DNA of 64,000 nucleotides from Isoetes taiwanensis (GCA_021234155.1 JAJEKV010000877.1:1-64000); one strand, 5' to 3'; positions 1 to 12,628 are shown, counted from the stretch's first letter. The notes: a model not told the origin generated them from the sequence alone. Numbers and translations are program-made.

Positions 1-2780
1 TGGTAGCATATTTTCATCCTACCAATTTCCATTCTTCTAAGGGCCCGTCGGATTTAGGTCTTCAAAACCAATCAATTTCTCGCCCTCCGATTTAGGGCTT
101 GATACAACACACCAAAACATTATAATATAGGATGTTGTTGTGTCAACACTCATAAAAGGCTGCGAAAACAGACAGTCGTTGAAGGAACCTATGCCATGCA
201 AATTGAGCACGAAAAGGCAACAAAGAGGGCGTCTGAGAATGGTGAACCGGACCCCACGTTCACCTCCACAGGCAATACTAAAGGCGAGAGAAAAATCACG
301 GCAGCTTCCATTTTAGACTTTAAGTCTTGGCTCTGCTGCATCGCGAGATCTTTAGCATAAACTTCTCATCGAGTGAGATAAGCGTGTATCGTGGGTTCTA
401 TTGGAACTTGCGAGCTTGAGACGGGACCATATTTGTTTTCAACATGTTAGGCGTACGTTCCGCGAGCGGCTGGTCGGAAAGGTGATGCTAAATAATAGCG
501 GTATGCTTGAAAGCATGGCATAGAGCCTATGGTATACCAATGTCCACATTCTATAAGTGGCGAAGACTTTTCCTTCTAGTCCGCGAGTTCTTGAGCATGG
601 TAAACGAGACCGAAAAAAGCGAGGAGGCCTCACACTCTGTGGGAAGGCCATACTCTCTATGTACATCGATGAGAATCTTGAGAGGCGATGCCCCACGGAT
701 CCAAAATCCTCTTGAAGGGGTGAGAGAGAATGTGAAGGAGGCTCCCCTCGTCCTAACTAAAAAGGACATTCTTCAAAGAGGTGGGCCGTAATGTGATGGA
801 GATGACGGGCAAGCACATCTCACATTCTTCATTCTCCGCGTGGGTGGAAGCAAAAATCATTCAGAGGTTGCAATAGCAAATAGGACGACTTTCTCCAAGT
901 GCAATACTGTATTGTAATAAAAAGAAAATGGCTAAAACGAGAGATCCACGGGAGAGAAGAGAATTGCGGATGGAAAGGAAGGAACACATGACAGCCAAAT
1001 CTCTTGTAGGAGCTTATGCTTGGTCATGGAGAGCTTTGTCCCATCGATCAGCCGGACCAGGCGCTCACTATCATACATGATAAGATGGACCAAAAACAAG
1101 ACTATGATTCAAGGCTGGAGAAATTAGCCAAATCGGTATGGAGAGGTGAGCGGCTTGAAAGTTAAGCGTGGCCCGGTGCACTCATGCATGGCCATAGCGC
1201 AGTGCCTTAGGACATTTCTCACTTTCGACCTTTGGAAGGATGATTCAAATTTTCATGTTGGTTCCTTGAATCATGCTATCAAAACTCTTGGAGGACACTT
1301 AGAGACAATTGGGGTCATTTGAAAAAGCTCGCCACGAGGGCATGTGGGGGAACGCACTCCTAAGCAGTCGCGGGGTTGAGGACCAAAAAAAAACAATTGC
1401 TTGGGGTAGACTTTGTAGCACCTCCTAAGCAAGCGGCGCAATTTAAGAGGCTACCTAGGGCGGCTCTACTTGCAGACTAGACAACTGCAGGAGGCGAGAA
1501 CAAGAACATATATCTCTTCTCTTACCTATCCTATCTTGTGTGGTTGGGTGTTTTTGATCAAATCTGAGGTTGGCTTCATGATGGTAGGCTACACTCATGA
1601 TGACATTGATGCGCTCTTGGTAACTATTCAACGTTAACGCGCAGGGTGGGATGCTCTAACTATTCGAACTAACGCAACTCTTAGAATGTAGCACAAAGGC
1701 ACCGACACCATACCTTGTTACCGAGGTTCCCAGATTGGAAGGGTTAAGTAAAAGGTTACATTCGATAAGAAGGACCGTTTGGTTAGTCACTTGGAGACCA
1801 CATTATTCAAGTTACGCATGAATGATGGGTGGCCATTAATGTATTACAAGATGAGACACGGTCATAGAGAATGGTTGCCGAGGAAAAGGGTATTAGGATG
1901 TGGAAAGCGGATGACAATGGTTTGCCAAAGATCTTGATTGGCTCGCCCAAAGGCTGTCGAGCCATATGCATGCCTCAAGGACATAGGAGCATTGAGGTCG
2001 TCCATTGTGAAATACATTATGCATTGGGCTAACATCTCGGGGGCTGGTGTGAACTCGTGGTCTAATACCTACATGAATGAGGTCATGGACTACTTGGTCG
2101 CGAAGTGATCGTGTGCTAGGTGAAGTACCCAGGGCAATCAATTCAGAACCGGCCCCAAACAAGGCAAGTTGTGCTTCAAGAAACTGAATCTATTCAAAGT
2201 CGATCGATATGACGCTTTCCCGGCCGCCTATGTTGGGCTGCTAAGGATAAACCAAGAATGCGGTGGAGATATTTGACCCATACCAAGATGTCTGAGTAAA
2301 GGTATGTTTCTTCTTGTGAGACCGGCGGATGCATGTCCTACATGGTTAGCGTATGTGGAAGAAGGATCCAATACAAGATCCCGCCCCTCATTATAGCGAG
2401 GTTTTGTTTCTTGGTGGGAGCACTGTGGCTAAGAAAGGCACCCGTGCAGCTCAACAATATCGGGGCTGGCGGCATAAGAAGTGGAGGCGAATCTAATGGC
2501 CGGACTTCGTTATCGGCCTCTCAAAAGCGATAGACTATGCCCCAGTGCGTGGAACCTAAGCCATTACGAGGTTGTGATACCTCCCTCTTTGTAGGAATCC
2601 GCCTCTGAGGAATTGCTTGCTAAAGAGGCATCGAGGATGGAGATGAAACTTGAGTCTTCTGGTACATTCTGACATTTCACGATGGACTATTTATTATCCA
2701 TAACATCACTACAATAGACTATTTATTATTCATTCGTCTTGCATTTTTCATCTTAACACAAGAGCTCTTACACTATAACA
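1..2780. other. Degenerate sequence, no recognisable gene
   Basis: I find no intact gene in this stretch. Several short open frames look like decayed coding DNA. The longest (507-791, +) begins with a stretch rich in aromatic and basic residues (AYGIPMSTFYKWRRLF) that could be a helix-turn-helix of transposase type, but I cannot tie it to a family. Parts of 1740-2330 also read as broken coding sequence with stops. It is probably an old transposon, which is inference only. Confidence 0.35.
94..155. repeat. Small AT-rich fold-back next to a 'TTTAGGGC' motif
   Basis: ACAACACACC and GTTGTTGTGT form a short imperfect inverted repeat around an AT-rich centre (ATTATAATATAGG). Just upstream is TTTAGGGCTTGAT. 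Similar motifs (TTTAGGGCGTGAT at about 14336, ATTAGGGC and GCCCTAAT at 59030-59125) also sit next to AT-rich centres, so these may be copies of one small fold-back family. The relation is by eye and the copies are short. Confidence 0.35.
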
Positions 2781-2789
2781 TGTTGAGCA

Positions 2790-3715
2790 GGTGATTCATT
2801 CATCTTGAGGATCGTAGTAGTGATCCACGATATCTCATAGCTCATCTTTCGGGAAGCCAAATCAGATGGATCATCACCGAATTGAGGGCGCAGAATCTGG
2901 CCCAAAGCTTTTCTTCAGCGGTAGGGATCAAGAAGAAGATGCACATCTAGGCAACCAACAAGATCGAGTGGCTCATTGAGCACTTGATCGCCTCGATGGT
3001 GGTGAACCGATGAAGGCGAAAAAATCCATGGGAGATGAATGAACTTTAGCCCGAGGTGAGGAGTTTTTATAGTGAGGTAGAATTATTGGGGTAGACTTTA
3101 CCCCAATTATTCTTGATGTATAAGGACTGTTGTATACATACAAGTATAATACATCTTTCGTATGGATATGTTTTGTGCTTTAGTAATTCGGGTGTGATTG
3201 AAAAGCTTTAGTAATTCATTGTGCTATTACATCCTTACATAGTTTATAGGTGCTCATACCATTATTACATCATAAGCGAATACGGTAGTCATCGCGATAA
3301 CATTGATTCACTCATCATCAACATCAAAGCTTCGTGATGCTATTCAGCTCATAGATCTCGATCGGGGAAGCCGGTAAATGTGGACTTTAACACGGTGAGC
3401 TTCTTGCAAGCACTAGCGAGGACCATCAGCCTTAGATTGGAGCCATGGATCAAGATTAACACCATTTCTTGCGCATTCATTCGGATCATTGTAGCTCAAG
3501 TAGCACTTGAAAGATCGGATGTGCTGCGGGCCGAGGCATCGAGGAAGCCATGGAAGATGAATGATCTCTACCCAGAAAGTCGAGCTGTTTTATAGTGAAG
3601 TGAAATTATTGATGTGAATTATTAGTGTAGAATGTAGGGCCATTATTGGGCTTCTACAAGTATCATGTACACGTACAAGTATAACACATAATTTGTATGT
3701 ATGTGTGTATGTTAA
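2790..3715 (+). repeat. Diverged direct duplication of about 0.5 kb
   Basis: Two segments, roughly 2790-3190 and 3300-3715, share a series of matching blocks in the same order: CTCATAG.TC, GGGGAAGCC, GATGAATGA, TTTTATAGTGA.GT.GAATTATT and TACAAGTATAA.ACAT. The second contains a 71-residue open frame (3380-3595); the corresponding frame in the first copy is broken by stops. Both copies look like decayed exons followed by the same 3' flank, consistent with an old tandem duplication. I do not recognise the protein. Confidence 0.5.
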
Positions 3716-4339
3716 TTACCTCATGTTTGTTGGGCTCGAGAACTAGGTGAAAGTATTCGTGCTTGAGCAAATAAGGTGTGCTTAAAATTCTCAAAATTGC
3801 GTTATTTTATCCAATTAATGAAATCATGCTTCCAAGGCCATGAGATTGCTCCAGCATTCTGATGGAAGCAGCCTCTGATTTTTTCTTTGATGGTTGGAAG
3901 GAAAGAAATAAAAAATAAAAACGAGCCTCCAAGCCCAGCTAATGCTGGCATCCAAGTCGGAATCCAAGCCCTGCTCTACCCAGCCGGAATCAATCCCTGC
4001 TCTATCTGCGCCCACCTTCTATCGCCATGATCGATCTTGGGCCTCTTCCTTGAAACCAGGGCTGCCATCCACCATACTTGATCCCGGAACCCTGCCTCCA
4101 AGCCTGCCCCAATGCTGAAAAAAGAAAGCAACGTGCTTTCTTATCCTCCCATTTTTTTTAAACCATGCATGGAAACTTATGCCTCAGCCGATTTTAGGAA
4201 TAGTGCTTTGACTGCCAACACTCACTCAAAAAATGTTTCACTACGCTTGCATACAATACAGGGCGAAATCTAGGCCAAACCATGCGTGAGATACCCTCCC
4301 CAAATACCAAACAAAATAATTAAAACATTATTGCTTACG
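3716..4339. other. Spacer, no gene seen
   Basis: AT-rich sequence with short polypurine and polypyrimidine runs. No coding frame, RNA gene or clear repeat was recognised apart from the Helitron-like hairpin just downstream. Confidence 0.5.
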
Positions 4340-4344
4340 TAATT

Positions 4345-4361
4345 GCCCGGCGTTGCCGAGC
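4345..4361 (-). mobile_element. Decayed Helitron 3'-end hairpin (minus strand)
   Basis: GCCCGGCGTTGCCGAGC is the reverse complement of the hairpin seen at the Helitron ends elsewhere in the window, with one arm mismatch. On the minus strand it is followed by ATTACGTAAG, where the copy at 49.8 kb has ATTACTAGTAC, so the terminal CTAG seems to have lost TA. This is a damaged 3' end; its body would lie to the right on the minus strand. Confidence 0.45.
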
Positions 4362-4839
4362 ATAAATACGGTTCTATTTTAGATGTTATGTTTCCTTAGT
4401 CTGATGCTTGGACCTGAGAACTGAACTTGATTCCTGACATTTATGGATGATGTTGCCTCTTGTTTCATCCGGATAATCAGTTGGATTTGCAATTTTTGTA
4501 CTCAATGTGATGCTCATTAATGGATGTCTTGTCTTGACTTGTTCAATAATTGGATATATTTTAACCCTATGCAATATTCAATTATAAATATAGCTCTGAA
4601 AAGGAAAAAAGCATGTCAAAGTGGAACATGTGACAACTACAATGATAGAACTCTTCTCTAGTTGCATCCATCTACCGAAATAAGAGCTAGTTGCAAATAA
4701 TACTTTAGCAATACTTGATATTTTTCAAAGAAGACCAGATATTAGATACCCTGACTATTTTTCAACCAGCAATTGTTATTGCTAACCATGGAATAGGTGG
4801 CTTTTTACATGACCTGAAATTGAAATTTTAAAAGCCTCT

Positions 4840-4856
4840 TTAACACTAGAGTGGTC
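4840..4856 (+). repeat. Left terminal inverted repeat
   Basis: TTAACACTAGAGTGGTC, an exact inverted match to 7471-7487. It is followed at once by a GGGACC/GGTCC-rich subterminal palindrome. Confidence 0.8.
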
Positions 4857-7470
4857 CCGGGGACCATTCCTGGTCCATGGACCAGAATTGGTCCAGTTGA
4901 CCCGCTGTCACTTAAACCAATATATCTGAGAATAGAAGTTTCAATTTCGCGATATATCGCCACCATATCAATCTTTACTTGATTCTTAATGACTTTCGAG
5001 GATTTCAAGGCCAATGAACTCACCTATATGTTGTAGTGATTGCTCAAATATTAGAGAATTTGACAGTTTCTGCAACCGTCCAGAACTGCATTCTTGGGTT
5101 TTCCTAGTATAAACAAGCCTAAACCTTGCTAAAATTGGAAATATTTGTCTATTTATGATAGAACACATTGATTTGTATGTTTTCAGCTTTGGTTGCTATC
5201 ATCTAACGTCCGTGGAAGCCGGCAAACCCTATTTTGTTCAAAAATGCTGCATGCGGTTTAGGAATTATTTCTCTCTTATTATTACAAGTTTTGAGTTAAT
5301 TCTTGTGGCCATGAATTCTGAAGTGTTGATATAAGTTATATCAACTTCAAAATCTAATAGAGAATTTCCAATACAGAATTTAGGACAAAATTATATGTTA
5401 AAATGCTCCAAAATCACCACCTGTAAGTATCATGAGGGTAATGAATGATGCATTCTTCTTATATCTACATAGAAAATTACTCTATCAACTTGCATATAGT
5501 GTAATTAGGGTTTAACCATGCAATTAACTAGATTTAAAGATGATGTACAACCATAGGATTAACACATTAGAGGTTAAAAATTTGAGTTAATTCCAAAATT
5601 ATAGGCTGAAAACTCATCATTTACTAGCTAGTGATGTTTATTGATGAATGAAAGTGAAGATTGTGAAGTTTAAGTATAAGAATAAAAAATTAGACCATAT
5701 GACCTTTGATGCGTCTTTCTCAGCTTTGTAGAAAACACACTACATTTCTCCAAATAAGCCTTTCAAATGGTTCAAAATATGACAAGGGACATATATATAG
5801 ATCTCCTATATAGGTTGTGTGGCTTTCTTGCAAAAATATATGGAGAAACATGGTTATTTTTTACTAGTATAAAACTGGTGTATCTATTGCTGCTACAAAG
5901 CATTAGAGTTCTAGTAGGATAATTTTACAAGTAGGTCATCTTTTATGTACACTATATTTTTCATGAATGCGGGCCTTCCTTTGCAATATAACTCTCAAAC
6001 TTCATATTGAAATAATATACTATTTGAAAGATATGAATATAATTAAGCATGAACCATTTATGGTCCATAACTAGACCAATTGTATAGAGCATATATCTCT
6101 CACTAGCTCTATCCATTTTGTCCCCATAATGATACCATGGTTTCTCACCTTTAACAATATATTTTTTGAATGGTGTAAGTGGAAGTCCATGTAGATTCAA
6201 TTGGCAAATAAATACCCCATAAATTCACAGTTATTTGTGCTTAAACATTGCCCTCAAATTATGGAAGCTCGTCTAACCAATTAATTTTACCCCATAGAGA
6301 ATTGTACGCATAAACTATATTCTAAAGTTGAGATCAAAATTGATTAAGATGTTGCCTCTATGAATTTTTAAACTTCCAGTCATGTGGACCAATTATGGTC
6401 TGCAAGTGGAGCTGCACATAGCAGTCTAACTTGACTTTTTATAGTCATAAACTTCCATATTTTTCTTTGAATTTTTTTGCATTGATTTCATAACATGGGA
6501 CATTTTGAGAATGTGTTTTTTCAAAGTCACATCTCGAGGCATAAATCTAGAATAAACATAGAAGACATATTTGAATTTGATGCTATAAAGTTTAATCAAA
6601 ATCTCAATGTTATGATCAATAAATATTTTCCTTACTAAAGTAAATGAGAAGCTATTCATATCCCAAAATTCAACTTCAGATCAATTAAAATAAGGAAGTT
6701 ATTGATTTTAAATGGACCTATGGACCAATAATGGGCTCAGGTACAGAAATCTTTCTTGATTTCTTGTGACCATGTCTTTTGCTTTTTTAATGAGCTTGTT
6801 TTTGCATTGGTTTCATATCATTTTGAACTTTCATATTATGATTTTTTGGAGGACATCATAGAGTAAGTTTTATTCTGTGTGGGGAAATATTAATCATTAT
6901 TACAAGTTACCTAAAATTGAGATCAAAAGTGAAAGTCCAAACGTCAAATTCAAGGCCAGTCAACATTTTTATGGGATGAAGAAACTTGTCGATTGTTTAT
7001 ATGTCAAATATTAGCTCAAAATGCATTTCCTTGTAAAAGTTGTTGTATTTAAACTACAACTGCCTTCTGGGAACCATAATTGGTTCTGAGGAGGCAGAAA
7101 GCAGTTTTGACCCTGTCATGTTTGAATGGCCCTATCTTTCTTCACAGACTTCGGATTGACATGTGGTTTTTTGTGTCATTTTCTCTATCTCGTGTAGAAA
7201 AATATCATGATAATCAAAAAAATTGAAAAAATCGTTTCGTCGAGACAGTTTTACTTTATGTAAACATGAAACTTTTGGTACTTGACCCCCCTGAGTTTGC
7301 TAGAGCATAACTTACAAGAATGGAGGTGTATATATTTTTAGGTATTTTTCTAGTGGACCATGACTGCCATATATGAACTCCTAGGAAGGGCTCGAATAGA
7401 TTTTGTACCATTTATTTTATATGAATTTTAAAGTAAACACTGCAAATGGACCATTTCTGGTCCATCACCT

Positions 7471-7487
7471 GACCACTCTAGTGTTAA
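7471..7487 (-). repeat. Right terminal inverted repeat
   Basis: GACCACTCTAGTGTTAA, the exact inverted match to 4840-4856. The subterminal palindrome GGACCATTTCTGGTCC lies 7 bases inside it. Confidence 0.8.
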
Positions 7488-9875
7488 TTCATTTATGATG
7501 GATTGACATTTACCTATTAGTTCAATTAAGGGGACCAAACTAACATTCTTGAGCTAGTAGGTGCAACACATTTTCAGATGACTAATATGAGTGTCTAGCT
7601 CATCTGAAACGTTTGGACCATACATAACTAATGGCATTGACTGGTTTGTGACATCGAAAACATTTACAATGATAGCGTGACTTTCAGCAAGCTGCCTTAG
7701 CAGGTTTTTGACCAAAGATGCAAAATCAAATCCTCAACCTATGTATCTGTTTGCACAAATGCATACCATTAATCCGATGTCCATTAATGGCTAGCTATCT
7801 TATGTGGTTGATGTTATTTAATTTATATATGTGTAATCTATGTTCTAAGACAACATATAATACACCCCACATTTGCCATGACATGGAGAGGAAATCCCAT
7901 GACATTAAATAACAGCCTAACAAAACATCAGTATGACAATATGAATGCTACTTATAGATCAAAATACTTGATTATGCAGCCTGATAGCAACTTCGAAACG
8001 GTATGATGGGATGTGCATGTATGAAGCTGAATATGAGAAACCGCAGGCAAGAAGAAAAAAATAAAGAACAATGTCCAATTTAATATCTAAGCAAGAGCTT
8101 CCATAACTCTAGATCCTGAACTCTCTTGCCCCCAGGGGTTGGGAACTGTGATCTGCAAATGCTTTGAAAGAATGCCCAAGTTAGAAAGTTAAACACCACC
8201 TTATTTGTTTGCAACATCTAAAAGCCTGATGCCCAACATGGAGCAATGGCTAAGATCATGATTGCCTACTGAAAGAGCTTTCTTCTTCCACCAAACTTGC
8301 AGTTGGCCAGCCAATTCATGGAAAAGTGTGTTTCGAAATAGATTTGCATAAGAAACATCTCAACTTGAGTATTTTGCAAATTTTTATTGGACTATATTCA
8401 TAATAGAGGTTGTAAATCCATATAAGCTTCACATGCTACTACAGGCTTAAGATTACTTAATGTAAAGTGGGTCTATGTCCAGAGAAGCTATCATTCTTGC
8501 AATTAATATTGAAACAAATTCAGCATATTACGGACCCAGCTATTGCCTGTACTCGGTCTTTGGGCGTAGCATCCAAGCGAAGATCAGAGTCATAAACAGT
8601 AAATGTGAGAACTACACCAAGATGGTTTGATTAAAAAAGTCAGAAAAGGCTAGTCAAAGCCCCTTTGCCAGGCGCTCTCAACCATAATACGTTCTCCCGA
8701 TCTTCCTGCATGCATTAAGAACATCTAGCCACTTAGAATCCGCCAAAAGTAATAATAGGATCTAAGTGATGCAGAGCTACACCTCTCCTGACATCATATC
8801 CAGAAAAGGAAGGTGCGATAGGGTCTTCTGAGTCAGAACAGTTGGTGCATACTCGTCTTGCACAGGTTGCAGCTCTTTTGTATACATTCCCTTGATTGAC
8901 CAACCATGCTCCCATTCAAATGTCTCTCTTTAAGAACGTAACACACTTTTGGCATATGCAACACCAGTCATGAGGGGTCTCTCAAAGGAAGTGTGTCAAA
9001 ACTTCCCTGCATGAGATTGAGGTCATATCATATCAACAAAAATTGGGATGAAAATAAGATCTTCAATTCTTCTGAACTTGTGACAAAATTATACTATCTT
9101 GTCTATTTCAGGTGAAATTTCCACATATTTGAGATTGTCGGGGACGAGATTTTGTTCTTTAAGCTTAGCCTATGTGCCAGCTCAGTCTGTCTTCTCTAAA
9201 GTTCACAGTCTATGGCTAAGATGCTGCACAAACAAATCCATTCTGCTGCACAAACAAATCCATTCTTGCATACTTTGCTCAACCTGTTAGAGTGAAGCTG
9301 GATGGTCATTTTAATGAGACAGAATTACTAGACTTCAGGATTTATGATGAACTTCAGCTTCATACGTGCTTCAAAACATTATTGATGTGCATGTAGGGTT
9401 TACCCTTAAATTGACAATTTGGACATGCAGACATTGAGAGTTCAATCATTCTGAAGCAAAGATATTTTGTCATGCCATTATTTGCAGGTCAGGTAAAACA
9501 TCAGTCTCTCTTCGATATTGCACTGTACTGTAGAAATAATAATAAGCCATTACGATGGAGTTGATAAGTACTTTATTACTTTCCTCAATTGATGTATTGA
9601 ACTTTGATAATTTGTGCAGGTTGAGACTTCAACTATGTGCAGGCTCAAACTGGATTTGATGAAGAAATGCTAACGTCTTTATCCACTGCAAGAACAAAAG
9701 GACTGAGCACAATAAGTTACGGCACTTGTACCATGGCCAAAGTTCTTTTTGGATATTTGTAACTAATGTCATAACAACAGGTCATTCGTTTTCCTTTATA
9801 AATAATTCTATTTTCTGGCCCAAAACAGTTCCAAATTATGACAGATTTATTGGTCCTGTGAAACGGTTCTCCTAG
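7488..9875. other. AT-rich spacer upstream of the G-beta exons
   Basis: No coding exon could be recognised. Upstream exons of the G-protein beta gene would be expected here if the gene were whole, but I found no WD-repeat coding sequence before 9876. A short duplicated motif (TGCTGCACAAACAAATCCATTC) occurs twice near 9224-9264. Confidence 0.4.
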
Positions 9876-10478
9876 ACCAAATTATACATTCTATGGCCAC
9901 ACGAAAGACATCAATGCAGTACAATTCCTTTCAGATGGCCGATGGTTTGGCACTGGATCAGATGATGGGAAGTGCAAGTTTTTTGATACTCGCTATGGTT
10001 CTGAGCTCCAAGTGTACAATAGGACTTTACCAGTTACTTTGACTACATTCTCTTCATCAGGGCGCATACTTATAGCCAGTTATCTTCATGATGGTTTTAC
10101 ATTATGGGATTCTCTGCGTGGACAAGTATGCCTCTGACCTTATTTACTTGAAAATTTCCAGTGCAACATTTCTTTTTCCTGCAAAACATATTCTTTCATT
10201 AATCTTAGAAATGACCTAAAGATCTCTATAGGTGACAATTTCCTCATATTGTATGTCTCTAATTTGTTTGTTGTTTCACAGGAAATTCATAAAGTGACCA
10301 ATTCCAATGAGCGTCAAAACCAGATTAGTTGTGTGCGAGTTTCTTCCGATGGGACTGCCATCTGTGCAGGAAGCTGGGACAATCATTTAAGGGTAGGGAT
10401 TTTGCATTGTTATTTTCCTGATTCGTAAGCTAATGCTATGCTGAACAGGTCTATACATATGATTGGAGGAACAGATGA
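9876..10478 (+). CDS. AGB1: Heterotrimeric G-protein beta subunit (Gβ), 3' exons only
   Basis: Three exons read without a stop: 9876-10125, 10282-10392 and 10449-10478, with GT-AG junctions and matching phases (1 base, then 0, 0). The product covers the last three WD40 blades of a Gβ: GHTKDINAVQF..GTGSDDGKCKFFDTR, then FSSSGRILIASYLHDGFTLWDSLRGQ, then ISCVRVSSDGTAICAGSWDNHLR and an unusual tail VYTYDWRNR before the stop. The GTGSDD..C..FD.R..ELQVY and C.GSWD blocks are characteristic of Gβ rather than generic WD proteins. In plants Gβ pairs with Gγ at the plasma membrane and signals from receptor kinases. The coiled-coil N terminus and blades 1-4 are not visible upstream, so this is probably a truncated or captured copy. 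Missed far-upstream exons are the alternative. Confidence 0.8.
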
Positions 10479-10875
10479 ATTTTACATGTATTGTATACCT
10501 TTTTGTAACAAGTACTTGCTGTATAATGTCGTCTATTACTAATTTGTTGATCAAATATTTGGAACATCCCTTAAATTACCAACAACCCAAGTTGCAAGTG
10601 CCAATCTGGTTAAAAGTAAGACATTCCCAAGCTGCAATACCAACATGATCCAAAAGGGCATGTCATAATACAATTGTCAAGCTATGACCTGATGCTGACC
10701 TTCTGATATGCAATTTGGCTGACAACCTACACCATTGATGGTGACAAATCAAGATAGAGTCAGCTTGGCCCTTCCATATCGATTTGGTATCGATGCAAGA
10801 TAAGGCTCTGAATTATATTTTTTCCTTGAGTTGCTTGTGGTCGTTGATGTATGTCAATCTAGAATGCAAAGCAGT

Positions 10876-11250
10876 TGCGCCCGGGTTTTATTGGCTTTTG
10901 CAGGAAAGCAATGTTGCAGTTGGAGTACTCCAGAGAAAAATTGATAGTGCCCCTATTTTGTCTCTTTATTAGAAACCAAATGGTCTTATTCAAAAAGTTT
11001 CTGATTGAGGTTTAGCCAAAGCGGCATCGGAGGAGATAAGTGGCATTTTAACCCAAGTGATGCGCACATTCAGTTAAATAACATTCTCATTTTACATATA
11101 TAACAATAATTTAAAAACAATTATCTCATTCTACAAACATATCTATCCATTTGTCAAACATATGTACTTGCTCATATCAATACCTATATTGCTCCAGAGT
11201 ATGCGATGCTATAACTGCCACCTTTTTGTGAAAAGTGATGTCTACATGGC
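10876..11250 (+). pseudogene. Receptor-like protein kinase remnant
   Basis: Kinase subdomains appear in the expected order but decayed. LLQESN followed by LQRKIDSAPILSLY stands where plant receptor-like kinases have LHEESN and HRDIKASNILLD. Then comes QKVSD*GLAKAASEE (10991-11035), where the Phe codon of DFG is TGA. YIAPEYAM follows (11194-11217), and KSDVYM at 11233-11250 corresponds to the ADVYSFG region. About 150 bases of intron-like DNA separate subdomains VII and VIII. The HRD catalytic loop is lost and several stops are present, so it cannot make a kinase. It resembles the LRR or cysteine-rich receptor kinase families of plants. Confidence 0.7.
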
Positions 11251-12042
11251 CGCCATACCTTTGTAGATGTTTATGCTAAGACATCAAGCTGGTGCCTCAC
11301 TAACTGTTCATGGGATTGATCATGGGATTGGACAACATAAAAATCCTAAAAATGGCACCTTCATTAGTCATTTGGTTATAAAATGCAAAAAAAACCTACA
11401 TTCTTTACAGAGAATCCCTATAAGGTGGCTTCCATGTGGTCTTTGTTGTTGTATGCTTGACCTAATTTGGTAGTCAAGGTGGTGTACAAACCCACGGAGC
11501 TGATTTATGAATACAATTGGCATGTTTACAATGCTGCATTGAATGTCATAATTTATATATGGTGCAAGCAGCTTCATTTCGCCATGTAAAATGCGAGGAG
11601 AAGTTTTGATGTTGCCTTGCACAGTTGGCCTCTTAAGAAAAAAAAATTGGATCCTAGATATTCTCTAATAATGCAACTTTGTCTAATTGTCAAGTACTTG
11701 CTATGGCTTCATGCGTAGGCACATGTTTTCCACATTAACATTTTTAAAAAGTCGTATCATAAAAAGAGGCGTATAATAAAAAGCTTTCTAATCAACGAGT
11801 GGAGTGGCTTATATACATAACATAGTCACGAGATGTTGGTTCATCATCACCTATATCTAAGTAAAAATACATCGTGTAATATATATAGTATCACAAAGCA
11901 CGATTGGTTAGGTAAAATACATTATGCAAGATATACATTTTATGGTTATTCTAAAACACTCGAATTTGTCCAGTTAAAGAAGGTTAAACACTTTAAGTAA
12001 ATACATATAACTCCTCCACGAAAACCTAATGCCTGACAAAAA
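11251..12042. other. Spacer, no gene seen
   Basis: Nothing recognisable apart from short AT-rich repeats. It ends at a Helitron 3' terminus and may be part of that element's body. Confidence 0.4.
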
Positions 12043-12070
12043 GCCCAGCAACGCTGGGCACTTTTTCTAG
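12043..12070 (+). mobile_element. Helitron 3' terminus
   Basis: Perfect hairpin GCCCAGCAACGCTGGGC (7-bp stem, 3-base loop) at 12043-12059, 7 bases of spacer, then CTAG ending at 12070 and followed by T. This is the known Helitron 3' signature: a GC hairpin shortly before CTRR, with insertion between A and T. The 5' TC end was not located. The element could include the truncated G-beta and kinase pieces upstream, which is inference. Confidence 0.7.
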
Positions 12071-12146
12071 TAAGTGATATATTTCTATTATTCACAACAA
12101 TAATGGTGCCCACCTGCTGTTGCATGTATGTTTGTCGTTGCATGTA

Positions 12147-12261
12147 TGTTATCATGAAGTGGGGTGTAGATTGATCCGTGGGTGCAGTAGTTTTCTCATT
12201 GGTGAATGTTATCATGAAGTGGGGTGTAGATTGATCCGTGGGTGCAGTAGTTTTCTCATTG
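12147..12261 (+). repeat. 60-bp tandem duplication
   Basis: The segment beginning GTTATCATGAAGTGGGGTG recurs almost exactly 60 bases later. Confidence 0.9.
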
Positions 12262-12628
12262 TTGGAGTTCTCTCATACACAGCAAAGTTTGAGCTGGTTT
12301 AAAACATGACTGCGTCCAATATATACCATGTTGGAGTTTTCTCCCACGGAGTAAAATTTCTTATGCCTGGAGGAGTGGACACATAAGTGTTACTATCTTC
12401 CAGCTTTTTATTTACTGCCATTACACTACTTACACAAGGCTTTTGTTAAGTAGACATTTAACAGTCACGTGAATTGGTAGCATCTCTTTAGAATGAGATA
12501 AGGTTGTCGAGTATATCATGCACGCATTTAACAGTCACATGATTTTGTTTGTACAAACATCCTCAGAGAAGTCTCATCTCTGCAATTGGAAATTTCTTTC
12601 ACATGTTTTTTAACATGCATGACCTTTA

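Larger units (their letters stand above)
4840..7487. mobile_element. TIR DNA transposon, about 2.64 kb, TTAA-flanked
   Basis: The 17-base sequence TTAACACTAGAGTGGTC at 4840-4856 recurs as its exact reverse complement at 7471-7487. If the palindromic TTAA is the target duplication, the element is 4844-7483 (2640 bp) with ends starting CACTAGAG. Inside, palindromes of the form GGACCA..n..TGGTCC, or close variants, recur near 4857, 6052, 6386, 6718, 7072 and 7448. The last five are about 330-380 bp apart, and the DNA between them shares blocks such as TTTTTGCATTG.TTTCATA and TTGAGATCAAAA. No transposase frame is visible, so it is non-autonomous. CACTA ends suggest En/Spm, but that superfamily makes 3-bp duplications. 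TTAA suggests piggyBac, but the terminal bases are not the usual ones. The superfamily is left open. Confidence 0.75.

Noticed and set aside
4840-7487. Reading the element as a standard CACTA (En/Spm) transposon
   Set aside because: The flanking bases TAA and TTA do not form a 3-bp direct duplication; only palindromic TTAA fits, so the superfamily is left open.
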